Below are positions 8,471 through 16,290 of a DNA stretch of 64,000 bases, one piece after another. The translations under genes were made by a program, and so were the position numbers. Under the pieces are notes generated by a model, which was not told the origin of the DNA, did no database searches, and saw only the letters and a list, made by a program, of their open reading frames with translations. Source of the stretch: Adhaeribacter arboris (lineage in GTDB: Bacteria; Bacteroidota; Bacteroidia; Cytophagales; Hymenobacteraceae); the NCBI RefSeq assembly GCF_003023845.1, contig NZ_PYFT01000001.1, positions 2,046,001 through 2,110,000 of the forward strand. Reading direction: 5' to 3'. The stretch's first letter is position 1. Each line of letters opens with the position of its first letter.

Positions 8471-10087
8471 ATGGAAAAGACTTACACAAACTATAGGAGA
8501 GCAGCTTGGTTGGCGCTATTTATCCTGCTTAGTTGTAGCAAGCTAAATACCGCGTCTATAACAGATGAGAAGATAATAACGCTTTCGGGATTGCTGGACG
8601 AAATGGTGTCAGTCGAATCCGGCACGATTTTTCCAAAACCCTACTATTCATCCAAGCAATTGACAAGCTATGATCGAAGGTCAATTCCGGGCCACAACGC
8701 CTGGCACAGTAATGACGACTGGTCTGGTTTTATACGCTACGAGGAGAATAATGGCAGGTTGGAAAAAGTGCTTTTCGATGAAGAAGGGCCGGGAGCTATT
8801 ACGCGCATTATTACTACCGGAGGTGCGGCAAACGCCCGACTTCGCATTTACTTTGATGAGGCCAAGGAAGCACAGATTGTCATACCAAGTTTTGATATTT
8901 CAAAAATGCCCATTCAAATACCGCCGGGAATGATCTACCGGCACGAACATTATAAGACGCATCAAGGCTCGTCGTTTTATTATCCCATTCCTTATGCCAA
9001 ACGATGTAAGATTACGGTTGACAATGTGAGTAAGTGGTACGTGTATCATGTGAATTTTCGCCAATATGACCCGGCCACAAAAGTGGAAACTTTCAGTATC
9101 CAGAATGCTTTGGCTTTGCACTCGAAGGCAGATAGTATCGGAAAAATCTTACAGGCTCCTCCCCAGTATGCCGGTAAAGAGTTCGTTTCTAAGTCTCGGC
9201 TTTTGCCCGGAAAGACGGTTGAACTCTTCCTGCCCGGTGCGTTCCAAGCTATCCGAAGTTTGAATTTCCACATCACCGATTACAACAAAACTACTTATGG
9301 TCAGTTAATGCGCGGTTTGATCGTGTCTATTTCCTTCGATGGCGTAGAGACGGTGCGGGCTCCCTTCAGTGATTTTTCCGGCGCCGGTATGGGCGCTCCT
9401 AAAGTTGACAGTTGGTTCTTATGTGCAGACGGTGTTGGTAATGTTACGCTGCGCTTTACCATGCCCTACAAAAAGGAGGCGAAGATACAACTTCTCAATA
9501 TAACGGAAGTTGAAACGTCCGCTCAAATCAAGGCCCGTATCTCGGACTGGACCTGGAAAGAGAACACCCTCTATTTCCACGCTTCCTGGCGACAGGAAAA
9601 TGGATTAGAAACCAATAAAGGTTTTGACTATAACATGGCGACTCTTACCGGCCGGGGTATATTCAAAGGGGATGTACTTTCGCTTTATAATCATAGCACT
9701 CGCTGGTATGGTGAGGGAGATGAACATATTTGGGTGGACCAGGAAAGTTTCCCGTCGCACTTCGGATGTGGCACCGAAGATTACTATAATACGACATACG
9801 CGCCCATCCATGTCTATCACAACGCGTTTGGCGGAGCACCCCGTGAAGATGATGAAGCATCAAGAGGCTTCAACACGTTCGTGCGGACGAGGAACCTGGA
9901 TGTAATACCCTTCCATGAATCGCTAAAGTTCGAGTTTGAACTTATCAGTTGGGATGGCGGCAAGGTTGACTATTCGTCAACGGTCTATTGGTACGGGGAC
10001 CTAGATTCAAAATCGACGAATGCCTCACCAGATGCTGCTGCCTTATACGTGCTGCCTACGCCCATATACACTTCCAAAATCGAATAA
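8471..10087 (+). CDS. GH172 (DUF2961) lipoprotein, probable alpha-fructofuranosidase-type enzyme
   Basis: A 538-residue lipoprotein (leader with ALFILLSC, acylation at Cys22) of the DUF2961/GH172 family, a double jelly-roll fold. Characterised members act on difructose dianhydride I or on alpha-D-arabinofuranosides. The two family motifs are present as WYGEGDEHIWVD and GCGTEDYYN. Their glutamates are Glu415 and Glu436, 21 residues apart. I recall the catalytic pair of the bifidobacterial alpha-fructofuranosidase as Glu270 and Glu291, which has the same spacing. The adjacent GH32 enzyme and sugar kinase favour a fructose-based substrate. D-arabinan is the main alternative. Codon choice (more AAG, CGC, GAC) looks different from susCD, a weak hint of separate acquisition. 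Confidence 0.85.
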   Translation: MEKTYTNYRRAAWLALFILLSCSKLNTASITDEKIITLSGLLDEMVSVESGTIFPKPYYSSKQLTSYDRRSIPGHNAWHSNDDWSGFIRYEENNGRLEKVLFDEEGPGAITRIITTGGAANARLRIYFDEAKEAQIVIPSFDISKMPIQIPPGMIYRHEHYKTHQGSSFYYPIPYAKRCKITVDNVSKWYVYHVNFRQYDPATKVETFSIQNALALHSKADSIGKILQAPPQYAGKEFVSKSRLLPGKTVELFLPGAFQAIRSLNFHITDYNKTTYGQLMRGLIVSISFDGVETVRAPFSDFSGAGMGAPKVDSWFLCADGVGNVTLRFTMPYKKEAKIQLLNITEVETSAQIKARISDWTWKENTLYFHASWRQENGLETNKGFDYNMATLTGRGIFKGDVLSLYNHSTRWYGEGDEHIWVDQESFPSHFGCGTEDYYNTTYAPIHVYHNAFGGAPREDDEASRGFNTFVRTRNLDVIPFHESLKFEFELISWDGGKVDYSSTVYWYGDLDSKSTNASPDAAALYVLPTPIYTSKIE

Positions 10088-10179
10088 CTATCCGGCTGGC
10101 TAGTTCCCGTTTTGAATTAGGGTTAAGGATCACAAATACCTAGAAAAACAATTTCAATGTAAAGACATAAAAAAAGGAA

Positions 10180-11658
10180 ATGAGAAGAATACTAGTAACC
10201 GCATTACTTGCCATGTGCTTTAAGACCGTTGTAGGCCAGTTCAAGGTAGATTACAAGCCCAATATTCAGCCCGTAACTAATATGCAGTATTTTGCACCCA
10301 AAGGAGATAATCTATTTGTGGGCGATTGCATTCCTTTTAGCCACAACGGCACTTATTATTTGTATTGGTTATTAGACGCCGGTCACCACTCGGCATTAAA
10401 CGGTTTAGGTGGTCATCAATGGGCCGTAAGTACTACTAAGGATTTAAAAACCTGGAAACATTACCCGGTAGCGCTGGGCATTGATGAAGATTGGGAAAAA
10501 TCGATTTGTACCGGATCCGTGGTGTACCATAATAACAAGTTCTATGCTTTTTACGCTACCCGGTTGCTCGTAGACGGGAAAGTAAATGAACAACTCAGCT
10601 ACGCGATTAGTGACGATGGCATCCATTTTAAAAAACAAACACCCAATCCTTTCTACACCTCGGCCCCCGGCTACAGCACCCGGGATTTTAGAGACCCGAA
10701 GGTATTTGTAGATAAGCAGGGTATTTTCCACTTGTTTGTTTCCAGCCGATCAAATCAATCGGCCATTAATCATTGGGACGGTAGTTTGGTGCACATGACT
10801 TCGAAAGATTTGAAAAAGTGGGACGTAAAAGCCCCCGTATTAACCGGCCAAAGATCCGTACCGGAATGCCCCGACTACTTTAAATGGAATGACTGGTATT
10901 ATTTAATTTACGGCGATGCGGGAGACACGTATTACGTAAAATCCAAAAATCCGTACGGCCCTTGGGAGCAACCCGATGACCAGGCCTTAATCGAAGAATG
11001 GTCGAATGTGGCTAAAACGGCGGAATTTAAAAATAACCGGCGAATTGTGGCGGCCTGGATTCCTTCCCGGAAAGAAAATAAAGACCATACGAATGAAATG
11101 TTTGGCGGCAATGCCGTTTTCCGGGAACTGGTACAGCACCCCAATGGAACCTTAGGCACAAAGTTTCCGCCCGAAATGCTGCCGGAAAACAACTCGCTGG
11201 TAACCTTAAAACTAGCCAAAGATTCGCTGGTACAATCTAGCTCCGAAAATAGTTTTGTGATTAAAGCGCCCAACGGGGTGGGAACTGCCCACTACGAAAA
11301 TATCCCGGCCGATTGCCGCATAACCTTCGAAATAGAACCTACCGGCACCAATGAGGAATACGGCTTACTGTTACGCTCCAACGAAAAAGGCGCCGACGGG
11401 TATAAGCTTTCCTTTTCCGCCAGCCAGCAGATCGTGCGGCTTCATGATACCGAAATATATTCCGTAGAAGGGTTGGACAAACCTATAAAAGTAGATATTA
11501 TTATGAAAGATGGAATTATTGATGTGGATGTAAACAACCAAAGATGTTTGGTGAACCGTTTACCGGAGCAAAAAGGCAATGTGCTGTGGTTTTTCGCTAA
11601 GCATGGTCAGGTAAAATTTAAGTCCATTAAAGTTTTGCCCCTCGCGCTCAATAATTAG
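10180..11658 (+). CDS. GH32-family beta-fructosidase (exported)
   Basis: A 492-residue enzyme with a signal peptide (about 1-19, cleaved near VVGQ) and a five-bladed beta-propeller of glycoside hydrolase family 32. The three catalytic positions are visible: a nucleophile Asp49 in FVGDCIPF, the RDP motif at 171-173 (TRDFRDPKVF) and the acid/base Glu229 in VPECPDYF. The stretch WEKSICTGSVVYHNNKFYAFYA is typical for the family. The last ~150 residues form the C-terminal beta-sandwich. GH32 enzymes release fructose from inulin, levan, sucrose or inulobiose. No lipobox is seen, so it is probably periplasmic. It would hydrolyse what the GH172 enzyme and SusCD deliver. Confidence 0.92.
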   Translation: MRRILVTALLAMCFKTVVGQFKVDYKPNIQPVTNMQYFAPKGDNLFVGDCIPFSHNGTYYLYWLLDAGHHSALNGLGGHQWAVSTTKDLKTWKHYPVALGIDEDWEKSICTGSVVYHNNKFYAFYATRLLVDGKVNEQLSYAISDDGIHFKKQTPNPFYTSAPGYSTRDFRDPKVFVDKQGIFHLFVSSRSNQSAINHWDGSLVHMTSKDLKKWDVKAPVLTGQRSVPECPDYFKWNDWYYLIYGDAGDTYYVKSKNPYGPWEQPDDQALIEEWSNVAKTAEFKNNRRIVAAWIPSRKENKDHTNEMFGGNAVFRELVQHPNGTLGTKFPPEMLPENNSLVTLKLAKDSLVQSSSENSFVIKAPNGVGTAHYENIPADCRITFEIEPTGTNEEYGLLLRSNEKGADGYKLSFSASQQIVRLHDTEIYSVEGLDKPIKVDIIMKDGIIDVDVNNQRCLVNRLPEQKGNVLWFFAKHGQVKFKSIKVLPLALNN

Positions 11659-11761
11659 AAATGTTCGACGAAATAGATACAAAATACAGATTTTATAATC
11701 CTAATGCTACCAACCACTTATTAGTCGGACAACGAACAGAGAATAACTAACTACTACTACT

Positions 11762-12763
11762 ATGCTACTAGGTTTTGATATTGGCGGAACTAAATGTGCG
11801 GTGGTTCTGGGTACAAAAAATGCCGACAACGATCTGCAAATCATCGACAAGCAAGTCTTACCTACCAATCGGCTGGTTTATCCGATGATAGAGCAGTTAT
11901 TTACTACCGCGGATGATCTATTACTGAAACATGGTATACCCACCGAAAATATTGAAGGGATTGGCATAAGTTGCGGCGGACCTTTAAGCAGTAAAAAGGG
12001 ATTGATTTTATCGCCGCCTAACTTGCCCGGCTGGGACAACATTCCCATTGTTTCCCTGGCCGAGAAAAAGTTTGGCAGAAAAACCTTCTTGCAGAACGAC
12101 GCCAACGCCTGCGCGATGGCGGAATGGAAGCATGGCGCCGGTAGAGGCTACAACAATATTATTTTTCTCACCTTTGGGACGGGAATGGGCGCCGGCCTTA
12201 TTCTGGATGGGAAACTATATTCCGGCACTTCGGATTTGGCCGGGGAAGTAGGTCATATCCGCTTAGCGGACCGAGGACCGGTTGGTTTCGGCAAAGAAGG
12301 TTCTTTTGAAGGGTTTTGCAGCGGCGGCGGTATTGCCCAAATTGCCCAGGTAAAAGTGCGGCAAAAATTACAAATGGGGCAACCGGTTTCTTTCTGTAAA
12401 TCCCTCGAAGAATTGCCTTTTCTAACCGCCAAAATGGTAGCGGAAGCCGCTTATCAACATGATCCGGTGGCGTTAGATATTTACCGAACCTGCGGGCATT
12501 ATCTAGGGATTGGGCTTTCCCTCTTCATTGATATTCTAAACCCGGAAATTATTATTATGGGCAGTATTTACGGCCGGGCGCAAGAACTTTTGGAACCTTA
12601 TATGCGAGAAGTAATCCAGGCAGAAGCGATTGAAGAGTCTCGGAAAGCTTGCCGCATTGTGCCGGCTCTGCTTTCCGAAAACATCGGCGACATAGCCGCC
12701 CTTTGCCTCGCCGAAACGATTGCCACGGAGTATTCTGATCATACCATACCTACCAGAAATTAA
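11762..12763 (+). CDS. ROK-family sugar kinase, likely fructokinase or glucokinase
   Basis: A 333-residue cytoplasmic kinase. It has the ROK ATP-binding signature at the N-terminus (MLLGFDIGGTKCAVVLG), the active-site Asp113 in QNDANACAMAEW and a second phosphate motif (TFGTGMGAGLILDG). In the region that usually carries the ROK zinc site (GH followed by CxCGxxGCxE) only GHIRLADRG and EGFCSGGGIAQ remain, with one cysteine, so the zinc site appears absent. Given GH32 upstream, fructose is the likeliest substrate, but ROK specificity cannot be read directly. Start ATG at 11762 follows an ACTACTACT tract. Confidence 0.88.
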   Translation: MLLGFDIGGTKCAVVLGTKNADNDLQIIDKQVLPTNRLVYPMIEQLFTTADDLLLKHGIPTENIEGIGISCGGPLSSKKGLILSPPNLPGWDNIPIVSLAEKKFGRKTFLQNDANACAMAEWKHGAGRGYNNIIFLTFGTGMGAGLILDGKLYSGTSDLAGEVGHIRLADRGPVGFGKEGSFEGFCSGGGIAQIAQVKVRQKLQMGQPVSFCKSLEELPFLTAKMVAEAAYQHDPVALDIYRTCGHYLGIGLSLFIDILNPEIIIMGSIYGRAQELLEPYMREVIQAEAIEESRKACRIVPALLSENIGDIAALCLAETIATEYSDHTIPTRN

Positions 12764-12869
12764 GTTTTACTGGTTAGTAGTTGTTCAATTAATAAATTTT
12801 GTTAACCAGTAGTTTACCCCAATTGTAGTCTAAATTCATTTCTTCGGAGTACTAAATCTAGATGCGTTT

Positions 12870-14270
12870 ATGAATAATTCTCTACCTAATAAAGCCTATC
12901 AGGTAACCGGACCTTTAATTCGGGCAGCCATTGTTTCTTCCCTGGGTGGTTTACTGTTTGGGTTTGATACGGCGGTAATTGCCGGCACAACTTCCTCGGT
13001 AAAAACGCTTTTTCAGCTTTCGGAGTGGGCCATGGGATTTGTGGTTTCGTCGGCTTTAATCGGCACCATTGCGGGCACCTTAATCAGCTCCAAACCCGGT
13101 GATATTTGGGGCAGAAAGAATTATTTAAAAGTACTGGCGGCGCTTTTCTTAATTTCAGCTATAGGTTGTGCCTTATCCTGGGATTTCTGGTCCTTATCCA
13201 TATTCCGGTTTATTGGCGGTATTGCCATTGGCGGCTCGTCGGTTATTATTCCCATGTATTTAGCGGAAATTGCCCCGGCTAAATTACGCGGCCGGCTGGT
13301 TATCTTGTTTCAATTTAACGTGTGTCTGGGTATTCTGGTGGCTTATTTTTCCAATGCGATGATAGAGCTAATGAATACGGACGTATTAACGGTACAATGG
13401 CGGATTATGTTCGCTACCGGTGGAGTTCCCGCCCTTTTGTTCTTCCTCATGCTATTTACTATTCCGGATAGTCCGCGGTGGCTCATGGCTATTGGCAAGC
13501 AGGAAGAAGCCAAACAGGTATTTTTAAAAATGGGGGAATTGCAAGTAAACGAGGCGATGATTGAAATTCAAAATTCTCTCCAAACCACTTCTGGCCACGC
13601 CAGTGAAACTCTTTTTCAGCGAAAATACCTGTATCCTATTTTTTTGGGGGTAAGTGTGGCGGCCTTTAACCAGCTTTCTTTTGTCAATGGATTTTTGTAT
13701 TATCTTAATGATACGCTCCGGGAGATTGGCGCCTCGTTCGGCGGCAAGTTTCAACCTATCTTAATTGGGGCGGCCAACGTTATAGCCGTTACCGTTGCTC
13801 TATTAACCATTGATAAAATCGGCCGGAAAAAACTTTTACTCATCGGTTCCTGGGGTTCGGCTATTCCCCTAGGCCTCTGCGCTTATATTGCCTGGACCAG
13901 AAATATGACGGAATTATTTCCTTGGGGAGTAGCTTTATTTATTCTGTTTTTCTCTTTCTCGCAGGGGGCCGTTATTTGGGTGTACATCAGCGAAGTATTT
14001 CCGAATAAAGTCCGGAGTAAAGGCCAGGCTTTGGGCAGTTTTACCCATTGGGGTTTATGCGCCATAGCGGCCCAGGTATATCCGCCCATTGTAGCGAGTT
14101 CCAGCATTGGCTTAGCCATTCCCTTCTTATTTGGCGGCATCATGATGGTTTTGCAATTCTTTGTGGTTTGGTTCTTTTTTGTAGAAACCAAAGGTGTACC
14201 GCTCGAACAATTAGAAATTCAGTTAGGCGTTAAGCAGAAAAACGTGGAAGAACTCACGGCTCATAAATAA
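12870..14270 (+). CDS. MFS sugar:proton symporter (SP family)
   Basis: A 466-residue, 12-helix inner-membrane transporter of the sugar-porter branch of the major facilitator superfamily. Signatures include GGLLFGFDTAVIAG, a GRK loop after helix 2 (DIWGRKN), RFIGGIAIGGSSVIIPMYLA with LRGRL, PDSPRWL at the end of helix 6, IGRKKLLLIG, and the terminal PETKG-like VETKGVPLEQLE. It would move the monosaccharide released in the periplasm into the cytoplasm, where the ROK kinase acts. It is the last gene of the locus; a hairpin follows at 14273-14309. Confidence 0.92.
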   Translation: MNNSLPNKAYQVTGPLIRAAIVSSLGGLLFGFDTAVIAGTTSSVKTLFQLSEWAMGFVVSSALIGTIAGTLISSKPGDIWGRKNYLKVLAALFLISAIGCALSWDFWSLSIFRFIGGIAIGGSSVIIPMYLAEIAPAKLRGRLVILFQFNVCLGILVAYFSNAMIELMNTDVLTVQWRIMFATGGVPALLFFLMLFTIPDSPRWLMAIGKQEEAKQVFLKMGELQVNEAMIEIQNSLQTTSGHASETLFQRKYLYPIFLGVSVAAFNQLSFVNGFLYYLNDTLREIGASFGGKFQPILIGAANVIAVTVALLTIDKIGRKKLLLIGSWGSAIPLGLCAYIAWTRNMTELFPWGVALFILFFSFSQGAVIWVYISEVFPNKVRSKGQALGSFTHWGLCAIAAQVYPPIVASSSIGLAIPFLFGGIMMVLQFFVVWFFFVETKGVPLEQLEIQLGVKQKNVEELTAHK

Positions 14271-14272
14271 TA

Positions 14273-14309
14273 ATTGGCTCAAAGAGCATACCCGGCAGTT
14301 TGAGCCAAT
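14273..14309 (+). terminator. Hairpin at the end of the sugar locus
   Basis: An 11-bp perfect inverted repeat (ATTGGCTCAAA at 14273-14283, TTTGAGCCAAT at 14299-14309) with a 15-nt loop begins two bases after the symporter stop codon. The T-run is weak, so termination efficiency is uncertain. Confidence 0.55.
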
Positions 14310-14368
14310 GAGCGCGATATTTTTGGGAGCATTAAACCAATTAGGTACTGCTATTAGCCAATATAACT

Positions 14369-14914
14369 TTAGCTAGCGGTTGAATAAGCTTCGGTTAAAA
14401 CCTTTACAATTTTATCTGCCTGAGTTTCCCAATCAAGATTATAATTCATAGAAATTGTATTCAGCCCGCTTTGCTTTCCATTACTTGGCCGAAAATCGTA
14501 TCCGGTACTTTTTACTGAATTAGAATCCGTAAGTAATTTAGATTCATCTAAACAAATAACCTTTTCCGGTGCAAGAGGATAAGCCGCTTCAATGCAGTCG
14601 GCAATAATAGCATCAGAAGTAAAAATGTGGTTAGACCGTTCAATAACCATTTTTTCGAGCTCGTACCGCCAACCTTGGTTATTCAAGTCTCTATGGTCGT
14701 GGCTCAAAGTATTTATTTGTATGGCTAAAGGTTTCCCGGTTATTAAATGAAGCTCGTTTCCCGCCAGATAAGTTAACCAGTTAGAAGCAAAAATAAAGTC
14801 ATAGGAACGATTAACCGCATACCGGGTGGCAAAGCGGGCATAATAAATAATTTTAGAATCAACACTTAAATCATTCCAATTTACCTCATTAAAATAGCTA
14901 CAACTTCGTGAGAT
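14369..14914 (-). pseudogene. Degraded glycosyltransferase (GT4-like) remnant
   Basis: An open frame of about 181 codons without a usable start; a TAATAA stop pair sits immediately upstream at about 14915-14920. It reads like the N-terminal half of a GT-B glycosyltransferase (YDFIFASNWLTYLAGNELHL, ITGKPLAIQINTLSHDHRD, then VIERSNHIFTSDAIIADCIE). After APEKVICLDES it jumps to what looks like the extreme C-terminus of such enzymes (NLDWETQADKIVKVLTEAY). The whole catalytic C-terminal domain and the first residues are therefore missing, consistent with an internal deletion plus 5' loss. A TTG at 14707 could start a 112-residue fragment, but it would not be functional. Confidence 0.65.
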
Positions 14915-14920
14915 TTATTA

Positions 14921-15282
14921 CTCGAACCATTCGACGCTGATTTATCATTATCAGAAATAATAGGGGTTTTACTTCTATCCGAGGAGTAGGATCGTTGATT
15001 TTCCGGTACGTTAGGTGCGCCACAAAGAGGTATCTCCGGCCAGATATAATTTACCTCCACTTTTTGACAAATAAAAATAAGTTTAAAGTAGAATCAGGGG
15101 TTAAGCGCAAAATCAACTGTCCCTATTTATTTGAGCATCTCAACTTGCGGGGGCAATTAAAATTGAGATTCATTCAAGCGAGAAACCTGTACTCCAGGTA
15201 ATTATTATGACAAATTTTAAATTTTTATAAAGTTTATAGAACTAAGAATTTACTACAGACAGCTGAACAACCAAAGCTTTTA
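14921..15282. other. Decayed intergenic DNA between two gene remnants
   Basis: No intact gene. On the minus strand, short in-frame fragments in different frames (for example GGKLYLAGD near 15050 and LNLFLFVKKW near 15080) may be further remains of the same glycosyltransferase, but they are too short to assign. The plus-strand ORF at 14995-15201 is rich in basic residues without family features and I treat it as non-coding. Confidence 0.4.
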
Positions 15283-15503
15283 ATGGGCGTACCGTATAAC
15301 AAAATTTATCCGGTAACAGAAATTAAAAAAATTAGGGTAGCTATTATAACAGGGCATCGGGCGGGCATCGGCCCTGGAGTTTGCCCGGCGAGGAATAAGC
15401 GTAGTGGTAGCCGCTCGTTCCGGCGAAGCGCTCGATGATTTAGTAGAAAAATGCACCCAATGGGACCCAGCCGTAAATGCCGCAAAAAACAAGGTATTTA
15501 GAC
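15283..15503 (+). pseudogene. Short-chain dehydrogenase (SDR) N-terminal remnant
   Basis: An ATG at 15283 opens MGVPYNKIYPVTEIKKI followed by the Rossmann strand RVAIITG. The glycine-rich loop then breaks frame in the sequence around 15355-15372. The continuation in another frame reads ALEFARRGISVVVAARSGEA and LDDLVEKC, exactly what follows the TGxxxGIG motif in SDR enzymes. After about 15490 no further SDR sequence is seen; the catalytic YxxxK half is absent. So this is a frameshifted, truncated fragment directly upstream of the pseudouridine synthase gene. A sequencing error could explain the frameshift but not the truncation. Confidence 0.75.
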
Positions 15504-15514
15504 TTGCAAATATT

Positions 15515-15522
15515 TATCTTTG
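15515..15522 (+). promoter_or_regulatory. Bacteroidota -7 element for the rluE-like gene
   Basis: TATCTTTG matches the TAnnTTTG -7 consensus of Bacteroidota and is followed by CCGC as in two other promoters of this window. It lies 60 bp before the start codon. A second, weaker copy, TATTTTCG, is at 15549-15556. No good -33 TTG is seen at the usual distance. Confidence 0.5.
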
Positions 15523-15581
15523 CCGCAATATTTAAATTTTAGCTCTGCTATTTTCGCGCTAAGCTCACTTATATAACCGGC

Positions 15582-16178
15582 ATGCCTCATCACCACTTTA
15601 TGTTGCACAAACCTTACGGCTATTTAAGTCAGTTTGTAGGAGAAGCCAAAAAGAAAAAACGACTAGGTGAATTGTATCCGTTCCCAACAGGCACCATGGC
15701 GATTGGCCGCTTAGACGAAGACAGCGAAGGTTTGCTGTTACTTACAACTAATGGTAAAGTAAGCACCTTTTTCACGAGCAGTAAATTAGAAAAAGAATAC
15801 TACGCCCAGGTGGATGGTATTATAACTCCGGAGGCAATCGAAAAACTACAACAAGGTGTAGAAATTGGTTTACGGAACGAAAAATACCAGACGAAGCCCT
15901 GCCAAGCGCGTAGGTTAGAACCTGGCCCTCCGTTTAAAGAACGCGCACGAAAAATACGCGACGACCGACACGGCCCCACCAGTTGGGTAGCCATCACGAT
16001 CACCGAAGGCAAAAACCGCCAAGTACGAAAAATGACCGCCGCCGTTGGTTTTCCCACTTTGCGTCTGATACGGGTCCGGATTGGTGCTATTGAGCTGGGT
16101 GATTTGGCAATTGGGGAAGTGAAGGAAATAACGGAAGTAGTAAACAACTTGCTTCCTGAAAGTAAGCTAGTATCGTAA
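15582..16178 (+). CDS. rluE: RluE-type 23S rRNA pseudouridine synthase (RsuA family)
   Basis: A 198-residue protein of the RsuA/RluB/E/F family, which isomerises a uridine in rRNA. The family signatures are clear: HKPYGYLSQF at the N-terminus, the catalytic motif GRLDEDSEGLLLLT with Asp45, LEKEYYAQVDG, and the C-terminal EGKNRQVRKMTAAVGFPTLRL. It lacks the N-terminal S4 RNA-binding domain, which is also the case in RluE, the enzyme acting on U2457 of 23S rRNA. RluE is therefore the best assignment, though RluF-like relatives cannot be fully excluded. Confidence 0.88.
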   Translation: MPHHHFMLHKPYGYLSQFVGEAKKKKRLGELYPFPTGTMAIGRLDEDSEGLLLLTTNGKVSTFFTSSKLEKEYYAQVDGIITPEAIEKLQQGVEIGLRNEKYQTKPCQARRLEPGPPFKERARKIRDDRHGPTSWVAITITEGKNRQVRKMTAAVGFPTLRLIRVRIGAIELGDLAIGEVKEITEVVNNLLPESKLVS

Positions 16179-16290
16179 ATAAAATTCTTTATCTGAATTA
16201 AATTCTTTCAAAACAAGCTTTTGGCTATTTCCTTTTAACTTTCAGCTAAATCGTTCGTTCTGAAGATATACTTACGCCTAGTTAGGTACT

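Noticed and set aside
14995-15201. 68-residue plus-strand frame
   Set aside because: Basic, no domain; lies antisense to probable glycosyltransferase remains and ends without terminator.
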